Positions 17,318-24,835 of a DNA stretch of 33,316 bases are shown here, one piece after another (positions within the stretch are counted from its first letter, which is position 1; each line of letters opens with the position of its first letter). This DNA is from Planctomycetaceae bacterium. Lineage in GTDB: Bacteria > Planctomycetota > Planctomycetia > Planctomycetales > Planctomycetaceae. A program made the position numbers and the translations under genes. The DNA is taken from NCBI GenBank assembly GCA_020850695.1, contig JADZEF010000119.1, forward strand, positions 1-33,316. The letters are read 5' to 3'. A model generated the notes under the pieces. The model was not told the DNA's origin, made no database searches, and worked only from the letters and a program-made list of their open reading frames with translations.

Positions 17318-18054
17318 GCAACGAACCCGAACATTCGCATCTCAGTGCGATGGACTCGACCCGCTGGTCCGACGTCATGTCTCCCCAGGACGAACAACTT
17401 CCGCCACATATCCGTCGAGCGCGCCTCGAGCGGTTCTTCCACCGGTACTCGAAAGCCGTCCGAAAGTTTCTGGCGCGGCTTCTCATGTCTCACCCTCAGC
17501 GTTCGGAACTGACGGAAGAGTGCTACCAGCAGTTCGCCGTAAAGTTTCTCGAGGGCCGTTTTTCGCAGTGTTCGCCGGATGAGTCGGGCCGTTTCCGGCA
17601 TTACCTGAAGGCGACACTGCGGAATCTCGTTCAAAATGTGTATCGGCAGAAGTCGACGCAGTCCCTCGATGTGGGAACCTTCGAACCGGCCGTCACGTTC
17701 CAGACGGATGCAGAGTCGGAACTGGAGACGATTCTCAGGGATGACTGCCTCCGGACGGCCATGGAGCGATTGAAGCTGGACGACGATCGTCAGGGGACGG
17801 CACTGCATCGCGTCCTGGAGATCCGGACGAAGTCCCCCGCGGCCAGTTACGATCAACTTGCCTCGCTGGTTTCCGAATCGTTGAGGAAGGTTGTGGATGC
17901 CGGATGGGTTCGTAAACGGGTCCATTTCGCGCGGGACCGCCTTCGCGATTACATCCGGGATGAAGTGGCTGCGACTCTCAGCGTTCCGACCTCCGAGGCG
18001 ATCGACGACGAATTGGCCGTGCTCGGGCTGCATCGGTATGTCGCCAGGACTTGA
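17314..18054 (+). CDS. ECF-type RNA polymerase sigma factor
   Basis: The protein has 246 residues. The ATG at 17314 overlaps the kinase stop as ATGA, so translation is probably coupled. The N-terminal part (DSTRWSDVMSPQDEQLPPHI, then LERFFHRYSKAVRKFLARLL) and the middle (LTEECYQQFAVKFLEGRF, then SGRFRHYLKATLRNLVQNVY) match the sigma-2 region of planctomycete ECF factors, with the RxYL/LRNL helix that contacts promoter DNA. The C-terminal helices (YDQLASLVSESLRKVVDAGW, then VRKRVHFARDRLRDYIRDEV) are a plausible but divergent region 4. In this phylum kinase/ECF pairs are common, and the kinase is thought to control the sigma factor. That link is an inference here. Its promoters cannot be predicted. 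Confidence 0.8.
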   Translation: MSNEPEHSHLSAMDSTRWSDVMSPQDEQLPPHIRRARLERFFHRYSKAVRKFLARLLMSHPQRSELTEECYQQFAVKFLEGRFSQCSPDESGRFRHYLKATLRNLVQNVYRQKSTQSLDVGTFEPAVTFQTDAESELETILRDDCLRTAMERLKLDDDRQGTALHRVLEIRTKSPAASYDQLASLVSESLRKVVDAGWVRKRVHFARDRLRDYIRDEVAATLSVPTSEAIDDELAVLGLHRYVART

Positions 18055-18085
18055 TGAGCCCGACCGCGCTTCCGCGACTGACCTC

Positions 18086-18118
18086 TGATCTGTCCAATCT
18101 CGTGATCTGCCAATCTCG
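18086..18118. repeat. two-copy imperfect tandem repeat between convergent genes
   Basis: TGATCTGTCCAATCTCG (18086-18102) is followed at once by TGATCTGCCAATCTCG (18103-18118), differing by one missing T. It sits in the 70-bp gap between the ECF sigma stop and the DUF1559 stop. No function is suggested. Confidence 0.6.
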
Positions 18119-18124
18119 ATCGAA

Positions 18125-18982
18125 TCACTCGAGCGGAACGAGAACCCTTCCGTCAGCCCGGTCAGCCAGCCGTTGGAAGAGGCCATAGTCTTCGGCCGCT
18201 TCCGCGGTGGAATTCGTCTCGATGTTTTCCGAAAGAAAAACGACTCGGCCATCGCACAGGACGAAGTGCGCCCCGCCCGAGTGGCGGCTGCTGAATCCGC
18301 CGTGCCCCAGAAGGCCCGGCGCCGCATTGATCCGTGGGCCGGCGGCCGCCGCGACGGTGCTCCGCATTCCGAAGGCGGCGCACCAGACCGTCTGACCGGT
18401 CGAGTCTTCTGCGGGCTCATCCCATCGTCGCTCTCCCGCGGCAATCGTGTTGGAGAGCCCGTCCGCAACATCCGTCATGCGAACGCGGCTATTGCCGAAC
18501 ATGATCCCCGTCGGATGGGTCGTCGCTCCAACGAACGCACCTGTTCCGTACGAGGCCACGTAGCTCGAAGTTCCCATCAGCAGGTCGCCATTCTGCCATT
18601 GTGCCGGACCCGCGTCGGATGGACAGCGATAGGCGTCCAGCATCACCTGTGCGGGTGAGGATGCAGCGGATAATTCGGCGCGAGCATTCGCCCGCAGGTG
18701 GAAGTCGATCGATCGGAACAGCGGCGACTGCTCGATTTCCGGCAGCATAAACGCTCCCCAGGCGTAGTCATTCTGCTCAATCCATCCGGAAGGGAAGGTC
18801 GTTCGGGTCTCATGGTAGTTGTGAAGCGCCAGTCCGATCTGTCGGAGCTTCGATCGACACGCGGTGCGTCGGGCAGCTTCTCGGGCCTGCTGCACGGCGG
18901 GCAGAAGGAGTGCGATCAGGACCGCGATGATCGCGGTCGAAACCAGGAGTTCCAGAAGGGTGAATCCACGGCGGCGGAACAT
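18125..18982 (-). CDS. DUF1559 protein with type IV pilin-like N-terminus (second copy)
   Basis: The protein has 285 residues. It begins MFRRRGFTLLELLVSTAIIA and continues VLIALLLPAVQQAREAARRT, the prepilin-type signal joined to the DUF1559 start. The family landmarks LRQIGLALHNYHE, the cysteine pair region AYRCPSDAG, SNTIAAGERRW and GGAHFVLCDGRVVFLSENI are all present. It is shorter than the paralogue at 11388-12419 (343 residues). It lies downstream of the lasso operon on the same strand, but a strong terminator at 19021-19051 separates them, so it is probably transcribed on its own. Function is not established for the family. Confidence 0.87.
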   Translation of the reverse strand: MFRRRGFTLLELLVSTAIIAVLIALLLPAVQQAREAARRTACRSKLRQIGLALHNYHETRTTFPSGWIEQNDYAWGAFMLPEIEQSPLFRSIDFHLRANARAELSAASSPAQVMLDAYRCPSDAGPAQWQNGDLLMGTSSYVASYGTGAFVGATTHPTGIMFGNSRVRMTDVADGLSNTIAAGERRWDEPAEDSTGQTVWCAAFGMRSTVAAAAGPRINAAPGLLGHGGFSSRHSGGAHFVLCDGRVVFLSENIETNSTAEAAEDYGLFQRLADRADGRVLVPLE

Positions 18983-19020
18983 GAGCGGCCTCCAGGCAGG
19001 AAAGCGAAGCGAAGGGACGG

Positions 19021-19051
19021 AAAAACCGCGGCGGGACCTTTTCCGCCGCGG
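19021..19051 (-). terminator. intrinsic terminator of the lasso-peptide operon
   Basis: On the minus strand a perfect 9-bp stem CCGCGGCGG / CCGCCGCGG (arms at 19043-19051 and 19026-19034, 8-nt loop) is followed by TTTTT (19021-19025). It lies 27 bases after the stop of the last gene of the run and before the next DUF1559 gene. Confidence 0.85.
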
Positions 19052-19077
19052 GGCGCAGGGACAACGTCAGATGGATC

Positions 19078-19494
19078 TCATTGCACGGTTTTGATCGTCG
19101 CCTTGCGGTTCTTGCCCGAACTCTCCCAGTCTTTCTGCATGGAGACGGCTTTGTTCAGGTCGCGCATCGGTCCGACCTGTCCGCGCGTGATCCATTTGTC
19201 TTTCACACGCTCTTTGTAGATGACGAAGTAGGACGGAGCCGTCGTCACTTTGTAGGGGGCTTCGACCACCTTGGCTCCTCGTTCCTTCTTGTCCTTCAGC
19301 TCATTATCGAGCGCCTTTTCCGCTTCCGACTTGTAGCGAAAAGGGCCGCGAGTGATGTACTTGAGGGGCTGCGACGACTTCGTGAAGCTGATCTTGTAGT
19401 ACCATCCGGGTTCAGTCTGGGCCTGGCACGATTCCGCCTTCAGCGAGAGGAAAGCGGCCGACAGGGCGATCAGCAAAATGGCTCGACGCGACAT
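19078..19494 (-). CDS. small secreted protein with a duplicated ITRG motif
   Basis: The protein has 138 residues from the ATG at 19494, which follows GGAG at good spacing. The open frame continues 59 codons upstream, but the signal peptide MSRRAILLIALSAAFLSLKA (cut near CQAQ) fixes this start. The mature part is basic and holds two similar halves: YITRGPFRYKSEAEKAL and WITRGQVGPMRDLNKAV, each followed by a charged helix. This looks like an internal duplication of a beta-alpha unit, loosely like SPOR-type repeats, but I do not recognise the family. It is the last gene before a strong terminator, 192 bp after the lasso cyclase stop, so it is probably read with the lasso operon. Binding or immunity outside the cytoplasm is possible but unproven. 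Confidence 0.7.
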   Translation of the reverse strand: MSRRAILLIALSAAFLSLKAESCQAQTEPGWYYKISFTKSSQPLKYITRGPFRYKSEAEKALDNELKDKKERGAKVVEAPYKVTTAPSYFVIYKERVKDKWITRGQVGPMRDLNKAVSMQKDWESSGKNRKATIKTVQ

Positions 19495-19686
19495 GGAACG
19501 TGTCTCCAGAGGGGAATCCTGGGCAGGCGGCCGCGTGCGTCTCGCACAACTGTTGAATCGCCGCTGCTCGATATCCCTCATGCTCACGTCCCCGGTTTGT
19601 TCCGCGACTTCCCGCAATTTTCGAAAGATCGCCGAACGAACCCGACCGATGGTTTCGCGGACGGTCCTCACTCCGCTCAGCGAGAG

Positions 19687-21381
19687 TCACCGGCCTGGAA
19701 ACTGCTTGGACCAGGCGATCATGGCCAACGACAGATTCAGGCGAGCCCCGATCACCGCATCGCCGATTCCGCCGGCGTGCTCGCGAACACAATCTTTCAG
19801 CATCCGGCGGTCGAAGATCTCGTCGAGCGGACTCTCCTCGTCCAGCCACGCGGACAGGCGGCTCAGATTCGCCGACAGACCGGCCGAATAGGCGTCGTTG
19901 AAGGAAATCTTGACCATTCGCGTCCGGATGACTTCCGGAAGGGCCGACCCCATGGCCGCGGCGAGCAGAGGCTTACGCACGCCCGGCGTCCGCTTGTATT
20001 GTTGCGGCACGCTCAGCGCCCACGAGAGGACGCGGGTGTCCAGAAACGGTCTGGAAACCGACAAGCCACAATCCTGCCCCAGATGCCACGCACCCCAGTC
20101 GCCCGCAGCCCGATTCAGGCTCTCCAGATCGGCGGCCCAACGCAGGGACGCTCCCTTCGGCACGTGACCAACACGGCGTCCCCGAGCTTTGAGGTCATGC
20201 CGACTCGCGAAGTCCTTTCGAATCCATGGAGGCACGTCGGCGTCGCGGCGCGATGGCAGAAGGGGTTTCACCGCGAGTTCCCGGAACACACTCCAGGGGT
20301 TCCGCAGCGTGGCACGAGCATAGCCCTGCGCCCGCCGGAACGCCGCTCGCACATCTCCTCGTCTCAGCAATTCCGCCACTTCGCGCGGAGGTCCCTCAAG
20401 AAACTCATCGGCCCCTGCGCCCGTCAGCAGCACCGTTGCGCCGGCTCGCGCGGCCGATTCCAGCAGAGTTCGTTCCGCCGCGATCCGAAACAAGCCGGCA
20501 TGCGGTTCGCCGTGACGCGGCAGCGCCCGCCGAAACCAGTCAAAGTCGAGCGTGGTCTGGCCGTCGATCAGAATTCCCTGTGCCCGGGGCAGCACCTCCG
20601 CCACCGTCCGGAGATAGGGGGTTTCGACTTCAAGCGCATTGCCTTGATAGACCAGAGACGTTGTCACGAGCGAGTCGGCCGACTTGTCCGCCAGAATCGC
20701 AATCGTTGAGGAGTCCATCCCTCCCGACAAGGTCACTGCGGCGCGGTGGCCTCGGCAGCGAATTGCCACGGCCTCCGTCAAACGGGACTTCAGTTCGTCT
20801 GCGGATTCTTCGAACGAAGTCCTGGCCGCGTCCGGATCGATCCGTGTCTCCCAGTCCCACCAGCGTTCGCGGCGCGGCTCGTTCCGAAGCGAGAGCGTCA
20901 CCGTAGTGCCGGGCCGGACGCGTGAGACCCGCTCCCAGGCGGTCGCTTCCGACGGGATTTCCGAGAAGCCCCCGGGGAACGCAAGCATGTCGGCGAGGAA
21001 CTCGCCGTTGACCCGGAGTTCGCCGTCGCAGGCCTCCCGGGCGGACGTCGCGACGCGCCAGCCGCCGCGCAACGTCCGCGCGTAGAACAGCGGAACGGCT
21101 CCCAGGGGGTCACGGGCCAGCAGCAGGTTGCCGTTGCGGCCATCCCAGACGACGGCTGCGTACTCGCCATAACAGTCGAGCGCTGCAGGGCCGATCCTCC
21201 GATAGGTTGTGCCGAGCGACTCTGAGGTCGAGCTTGCGGCAGGTTCCGAATCGAAGAGTCGGCCAATGACGTAGACAGTCACCAGACCGTCACTCCAGCA
21301 ACTCGCGGCGCGAAAATCTGCCGGACTTACCACGTGCACAGAGCCGTCGACCTGCAATTCAATCACGAGATTCTGCGGCAT
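19687..21381 (-). CDS. lasso cyclase, asparagine synthase-like (C protein)
   Basis: The protein has 564 residues from the ATG at 21381, which overlaps the B gene by 23 bp. A longer frame to 21477 lies fully inside B. The N-terminal part resembles the class II amidotransferase fold (LDCYGEYAAVVWDGRNGNLL, then ARDPLGAVPLFY), but the N-terminal catalytic Cys is absent (MPQN), as expected for lasso cyclases that do not hydrolyse glutamine. The ATP-binding PP-loop is SGGMDSS at residues 219-225, and LLTGAGADEFLEG matches the later nucleotide-site motif of the family. Family knowledge says this enzyme adenylates a side-chain carboxylate of the core peptide and closes an isopeptide ring with the N-terminal amine. 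Its place directly after precursor and B gene supports this over plain asparagine synthesis. Confidence 0.85.
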   Translation of the reverse strand: MPQNLVIELQVDGSVHVVSPADFRAASCWSDGLVTVYVIGRLFDSEPAASSTSESLGTTYRRIGPAALDCYGEYAAVVWDGRNGNLLLARDPLGAVPLFYARTLRGGWRVATSAREACDGELRVNGEFLADMLAFPGGFSEIPSEATAWERVSRVRPGTTVTLSLRNEPRRERWWDWETRIDPDAARTSFEESADELKSRLTEAVAIRCRGHRAAVTLSGGMDSSTIAILADKSADSLVTTSLVYQGNALEVETPYLRTVAEVLPRAQGILIDGQTTLDFDWFRRALPRHGEPHAGLFRIAAERTLLESAARAGATVLLTGAGADEFLEGPPREVAELLRRGDVRAAFRRAQGYARATLRNPWSVFRELAVKPLLPSRRDADVPPWIRKDFASRHDLKARGRRVGHVPKGASLRWAADLESLNRAAGDWGAWHLGQDCGLSVSRPFLDTRVLSWALSVPQQYKRTPGVRKPLLAAAMGSALPEVIRTRMVKISFNDAYSAGLSANLSRLSAWLDEESPLDEIFDRRMLKDCVREHAGGIGDAVIGARLNLSLAMIAWSKQFPGR

Positions 21382-22147
21382 GACCTCGAGGCCTTTCCCA
21401 CTGAGCAACGACCCGGAACTGGCGGCACACGTCGACGACGTCTCCGACGACGAATCCATTTGTTTCCACCCAGGCATGGGCCAGGAATGGCGAGGGCGAG
21501 ACCCCGACGAAGACCGTGGCGTCGAACCCCGCGGCTCTCAGGAGCAGCATTCCTGTCAGCGCGCGTTCCTTGCAGGAGACGGGGAGCGAAAAGTAGCGGC
21601 ACGAGCCATCCAGAATCGCCTCGTGAATCCCTTCGAGCGGAAGGATGCGCGGCACCGAAACGAGGACGCTCCAGCGCCGCTGCGTCGAAACGAAACCCTC
21701 CGCACGCACCGCCACCCACGCCAGTGACAGCAGCAGATTCACGGAACGTTGGAGACTCAACCAGGAGGACCGAACGACGAGCGACGCCAGACTCGCGCAG
21801 AGCCATCCGAGGGAAGCCGGAATGCGCTGAATCGCATTCCGGCGAAGCAAGCCTCTCTCCACGAGTTGCTCATCCCGCAGTCGGCTCTGGAGCGCCTGCA
21901 CGTCGCTGTTGGCCAGATCGCGGGAGATCCCGTATCTCGACACCAGGAACTCCACGGCGGCGGCCGAGCCCCCTTGAGCGGCGGCCTCCACGATCTCGCC
22001 CGCACATCCTTCGAGTTTGAAGAAGCCTCGATCGAGATCGCAGAGATAGCTGCCGACCGGCGTCCGGGAAAGGACGACGGCCGGCCCCAGCCGCCATCGG
22101 ATCGCAACCAGATCAGAAGCCGTCGAAATAGTACTGGCTCGGGCCAT
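21359..22147 (-). CDS. lasso-peptide B protein: PqqD-like RRE fused to B2 transglutaminase-like peptidase
   Basis: The protein has 262 residues from the ATG at 22147, preceded by GGAAAGG. It overlaps the precursor gene by 35 bp. Residues of about 12-100 are a PqqD-like RiPP recognition element (VAIRWRLGPAVVLSRTP, then LCDLDRGFFKLEGCAGEIVE), which binds the leader peptide. Residues of about 110-262 are the B2 domain, a transglutaminase-like cysteine protease: Cys192 in SCKERALTGMLLLRAAG, His225 in AHAWVETNG and Asp236 in VVGDVVD form the expected triad. The family removes the leader so that the cyclase can act. RRE and peptidase are in one chain, as in proteobacterial B proteins. Many actinobacterial systems have them as separate B1 and B2. 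The assignment is strong because cyclase and precursor are adjacent. Confidence 0.85.
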   Translation of the reverse strand: MARASTISTASDLVAIRWRLGPAVVLSRTPVGSYLCDLDRGFFKLEGCAGEIVEAAAQGGSAAAVEFLVSRYGISRDLANSDVQALQSRLRDEQLVERGLLRRNAIQRIPASLGWLCASLASLVVRSSWLSLQRSVNLLLSLAWVAVRAEGFVSTQRRWSVLVSVPRILPLEGIHEAILDGSCRYFSLPVSCKERALTGMLLLRAAGFDATVFVGVSPSPFLAHAWVETNGFVVGDVVDVCRQFRVVAQWERPRGHAAESRD

Positions 22148-22322
22148 CGTAGACCTTTCCAGAATAGTTGCCCTGGAGCCGGTCCAGGTCGCCGAGGGCG
22201 CGGACTTCCGGAGACCGATACTCCGAATTCCCGGCGGAGGAGGCCGGCCCCCCTGCAGAGGACAAGGGATCCGGCTGTTCGCTCCCGCTTCGCACACCGA
22301 ATGGACTGCTGACTTCGATCAT
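22113..22322 (-). CDS. lasso-peptide precursor (A peptide)
   Basis: The peptide has 69 residues. Its ATG at 22322 follows GGGAG at good spacing and lies 4 bp after the AAA+ ATPase stop. The leader contains YRSPEV (residues 35-40), matching the YxxPxL/V motif bound by lasso RRE proteins, then RALGDLDRLQ. The proposed core is GNYSGKVYDGPSQYYFDGF (residues 51-69): Gly1 would be joined to the side chain of Asp9, giving a nine-residue ring and a ten-residue tail rich in aromatics. The conserved Thr two places before the core is Leu here. If Gln50 is instead taken as the Thr equivalent, the core would start at Asn52 with an eight-residue ring, which is less usual. The reading is based on position and motifs. 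No product is known. Confidence 0.8.
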   Translation of the reverse strand: MIEVSSPFGVRSGSEQPDPLSSAGGPASSAGNSEYRSPEVRALGDLDRLQGNYSGKVYDGPSQYYFDGF

Positions 22323-22326
22323 CGCG

Positions 22327-23301
22327 TCACTCCCAGGAATGTTGCCGGGGCGCTGAGGCCATGGGTCCGACGACGTGCGCCCGCTGGACGTCATCGATGG
22401 CTTCGAAAAGTTCTGTCGTTGAGATTTCGGCCTGCTCGCCTGGCCGATCGGCCGCTTCGTAGAGCGCGTGGAGCGCGGCGTTCCGGATTTCACGTCCGAC
22501 AAGACCCTCCGAACGCTGTGCCAGTTCGTCCCAGGGAAGCCGGCCCCGTCCGGGCACTTCGAGGGGAACGTACATCTCCCATAGCTTCCGTCGTCCCGCC
22601 GCATCGGGCGGGAGAATCTCCATATGCAGAGGAATGCGCGACATGAACGCCGGGTCATAGTTCGACAAGAGATTGGTCGTGAAAATCACGACTCCCGTGC
22701 AGGCTTCGAGTTCGGTCAGCATCGTGGCCCGTGCCACGTTGACCGCATGGTCGGCGGAGTTGGTGACGTCCGACAGCCGTTTGCCGAGGATCGCGTCGGC
22801 CTCATCGAAAATGAGGACGGCTTCCGTATGTCTCGCCGCCATGAACGCCGCCGCGATGTTCCGCGACGTGCCTCCCGGATACCGCGACTCGATCTCCTCG
22901 TACTTCACGGCGATCAGGTGGCGACCCAACCGGGCGGCGATGGCTTCGCCCGTCAGGCTCTTGCCGACGCCGGGGGGGCCGTAGAGATTGACGATCGTCC
23001 GTCCTCCCGCGGGATCGACCTTGGCGAATTTCCAGTCTTCGTAAACGCGACGACGGACGCGAATCGACTTCAGAGCCCGGTCGATGCGGCGACCCGTCTC
23101 GGCGTTCAGGATCACCCCTTCCGGCGCGACGCGGGCCGGGCGAGGCGGAAACCGCTCCATCAACTCGCCAAGATCCATCGCGGGCCGCTCGGGATCTGAC
23201 GGCTTGCGGACCGGTTCCGGCGCCGGACGCTCACCGTTATTGCGGCGCGTCGATCGCGCCCAGGATTGATCTGCGGGAATGGGCTGGCCCAGAGTGAACA
23301 T
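22327..23301 (-). CDS. AAA+ ATPase, directly upstream of the lasso precursor
   Basis: The protein has 324 residues, and AGGAG precedes its ATG. Residues 1-60 are a proline- and charge-rich tail without clear fold. The AAA+ core follows: Walker A GPPGVGKS (108-115), Walker B VLIFDEAD (162-169), a sensor 1 candidate Asn210 (FTTN) and an arginine-finger candidate Arg222 (MSRI). The C-terminal helical lid contains GLVGREIRNAALHALYEAAD. This resembles the FtsH/spastin/CbbX-type clade of single-domain AAA+ proteins, which form hexamers that remodel or unfold protein partners. There is no protease domain. The 4-bp gap to the precursor gene shows they share a transcript. Its partner could be the M48 peptidase or one of the small membrane proteins, by inference only. 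Confidence 0.82.
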   Translation of the reverse strand: MFTLGQPIPADQSWARSTRRNNGERPAPEPVRKPSDPERPAMDLGELMERFPPRPARVAPEGVILNAETGRRIDRALKSIRVRRRVYEDWKFAKVDPAGGRTIVNLYGPPGVGKSLTGEAIAARLGRHLIAVKYEEIESRYPGGTSRNIAAAFMAARHTEAVLIFDEADAILGKRLSDVTNSADHAVNVARATMLTELEACTGVVIFTTNLLSNYDPAFMSRIPLHMEILPPDAAGRRKLWEMYVPLEVPGRGRLPWDELAQRSEGLVGREIRNAALHALYEAADRPGEQAEISTTELFEAIDDVQRAHVVGPMASAPRQHSWE

Positions 23302-23327
23302 GCGAGTCTCCTGCGAATGGTCAAGAG

Positions 23328-23732
23328 TCAGAATTGGATCAGAACGAGTTCGCTGCCTTTGCGAACGCCGGGTTGGACACGCTTCAGGTCATCCGTCGAA
23401 ACTTCGCAGTCCGTTTCAATCACATTCCGCAGGCCGTCATGGCCGACGGCTTCCAGTCGCACCCGCGAGACCTGCTGAATCTTCGCCGCGGTCCGGTCGG
23501 CAAGCCGGACCACGACAGCGACGATATGCGAGAGCGAGAGATGCCGGTTCTGCTGAATCCAGGGCTGGATGTGACGGTCATTGACGACATGCCACCAGTC
23601 CCAGAGCGGGGTCCCCGTCAGCCGCTCGACAATTCCCTTTCCCGTGGCCATCTCGACGCCCTTGTCGAGAAGAATCGCGCCGGCGACGGCTCCCGCCAGC
23701 GCGGCTAATGCTTGAAACAGTCCGCCAATCAT
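23328..23732 (-). CDS. small membrane-anchored protein of the lasso operon, unknown family
   Basis: The protein has 134 residues, and GAGGA lies before the ATG. The first 25 residues (MIGGLFQALAALAGAVAGAI, then LL) are an N-terminal membrane segment or uncleaved signal. The rest is a soluble domain of about 110 residues with HLSLSHIVAVVVRLADRTA, then VSRVRLEAVGHDGLRNVIET and a basic end. I recognise no family. The gene sits 26 bp upstream of the AAA+ ATPase and 30 bp downstream of the next small protein gene, so it is part of the same transcript. Unlike its three upstream neighbours, it lacks the [WY]E[QR]xPxxxR motif. It may be an assembly partner at the membrane. Confidence 0.6.
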   Translation of the reverse strand: MIGGLFQALAALAGAVAGAILLDKGVEMATGKGIVERLTGTPLWDWWHVVNDRHIQPWIQQNRHLSLSHIVAVVVRLADRTAAKIQQVSRVRLEAVGHDGLRNVIETDCEVSTDDLKRVQPGVRKGSELVLIQF

Positions 23733-23762
23733 GGGTCGATCCTCGAAAAAAACAGGCGGGAT

Positions 23763-24212
23763 TCAGAAATGCGCCGGTGCGGCGGCGTCGTAGACGACCC
23801 ACACATGTCGATCGTTTTCCGACGCGAGCCACCGCTCACGGATCGGCTGCGGAAGGCGCTCGTAGCCGATGTCTCGCGTGCAGCTCGACTGACGAAGCCC
23901 GTTCGCCGATTGCAGCCAGACATGCGTCGTCAGCCGCCTCATCGAAGGCCGCTGGTGTCGGGCCACTTCACATTCGACGCGGACCAGCATGCGCAGCGAA
24001 TCGTCGTGTGCATCGCCGGCGAGTCGCCGTTCGAGCATCCCTCGCAGTTGTTCCCGCGGCATCGCCACATGCGGGCGGAGCACGGTTTCCACGTCGGCGA
24101 TAATCTCATGAAAGAACGACTCGTCGTTCCGGCGTTCAGAACGCCGCCACCAGCATCGGGCGGCATAGCCCGCGGCCGCCGCCGCGGTCAGGAGAAACAA
24201 TTTGTCGGCCAT
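23763..24212 (-). CDS. small membrane-anchored protein with the operon's shared C-terminal motif
   Basis: The protein has 149 residues. GGAG precedes the ATG with a 6-base gap. A short N-terminal hydrophobic segment (MADKLFLLTAAAAAGYAARC) is followed by basic residues, which suggests an anchor with the rest in the cytoplasm. The soluble part has a helical stretch (FFHEIIADVETVLRPHVAMP, then REQLRGMLERRL), then a beta-rich end with THVWLQSANG and IGYERLPQPIRERWLASEN. The last piece matches the pattern seen at the C-terminus of the M48 peptidase and of the next upstream protein. No known family was recognised. Position and spacing (44 bp and 30 bp to its neighbours) place it in the lasso operon. 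Confidence 0.6.
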   Translation of the reverse strand: MADKLFLLTAAAAAGYAARCWWRRSERRNDESFFHEIIADVETVLRPHVAMPREQLRGMLERRLAGDAHDDSLRMLVRVECEVARHQRPSMRRLTTHVWLQSANGLRQSSCTRDIGYERLPQPIRERWLASENDRHVWVVYDAAAPAHF

Positions 24213-24256
24213 TGGAAGCTCCAGACAATGAAGGGAAGAAATCAGGAAGAGGGACT

Positions 24257-24757
24257 TCAGTTGGCGGTCTCGAGGACAAGGCTCTGCTCGTTGGCCCGGT
24301 CCTTGATGGAGTTCAAGAGGGACTCCTTCACATCGACTTCTGCGGTGTCCTTGCCCTGACGCACCATCTCGTCACGGACTCTTTCCGGAACCTGTTCCCA
24401 GGGGACCTCGTACTCTTCCGTTCGCACCCGCTGCTTGCCCGACTCGCGGTCGAGGAGATGGACCTGCCGCTTTTCCAGGTAGGACGTTGCCGACGTCTTG
24501 GAATAGGTGCTCTTCATCTTCAGGACCGACCCGGTCACCATTTTCCAGGCGCCGACGATGGCTCGACGCGAGGCGCAGGCCGGCTTGTCGACCCAGACGA
24601 GAAGCTTGGCGAAGGCGTCTCCGACGGAATTGCCGAGACACCGGCGGATGAAGGGAATGGCGCTTTTCGAGCACCAGTCGACGAGGTAGGGCCAGAAGAT
24701 TGACCCGAGAACCATCCCGAGAATCGTTCCTACAACGGCCACGGTGAAGGGATCCAT
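24257..24757 (-). CDS. membrane protein with the operon's shared C-terminal motif
   Basis: The protein has 166 residues from the ATG at 24757, which is preceded by GGAG with an 8-base gap. The frame continues to 24808, but without a good site. Residues 1-25 (MDPFTVAVVGTILGMVLGSI, then FWPYL) are a membrane span. A second mildly hydrophobic stretch with paired cysteines and basic residues follows to about residue 75. The C-terminal region has YLEKRQVHLLDRESGKQRVR, then YEVPWEQVPERVRDEMVRQG, and the latter matches the ends of the M48 peptidase (AWEQIPQCLREEMIHTGED) and the 149-residue neighbour. I do not know the family. It lies 78 bp after the M48 gene and 44 bp before the next, in the same run. 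Confidence 0.65.
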   Translation of the reverse strand: MDPFTVAVVGTILGMVLGSIFWPYLVDWCSKSAIPFIRRCLGNSVGDAFAKLLVWVDKPACASRRAIVGAWKMVTGSVLKMKSTYSKTSATSYLEKRQVHLLDRESGKQRVRTEEYEVPWEQVPERVRDEMVRQGKDTAEVDVKESLLNSIKDRANEQSLVLETAN

Positions 24758-24835
24758 CGTGAAGCTCCAGATTTTGGGAGAAGAAGTGACGGGAGATGTG
24801 AGGGTCAAAGTGATGCGTGGCGAACCCGCCAGACG

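Noticed and set aside
18086-18118. A CRISPR-like or regulatory array between convergent genes
   Set aside because: Only two copies, directly abutting without spacers, so this is a simple tandem duplication.
19495-19671. A longer N-terminus for the small secreted protein
   Set aside because: The ATG at 19494 has a ribosome binding site and is followed at once by a signal peptide. The 59 upstream codons have no protein-like character.
21382-21477. An extended start for the lasso cyclase
   Set aside because: These codons lie inside the B gene's conserved C-terminal part. The ATG at 21381 gives the usual short overlap and a normal family N-terminus.
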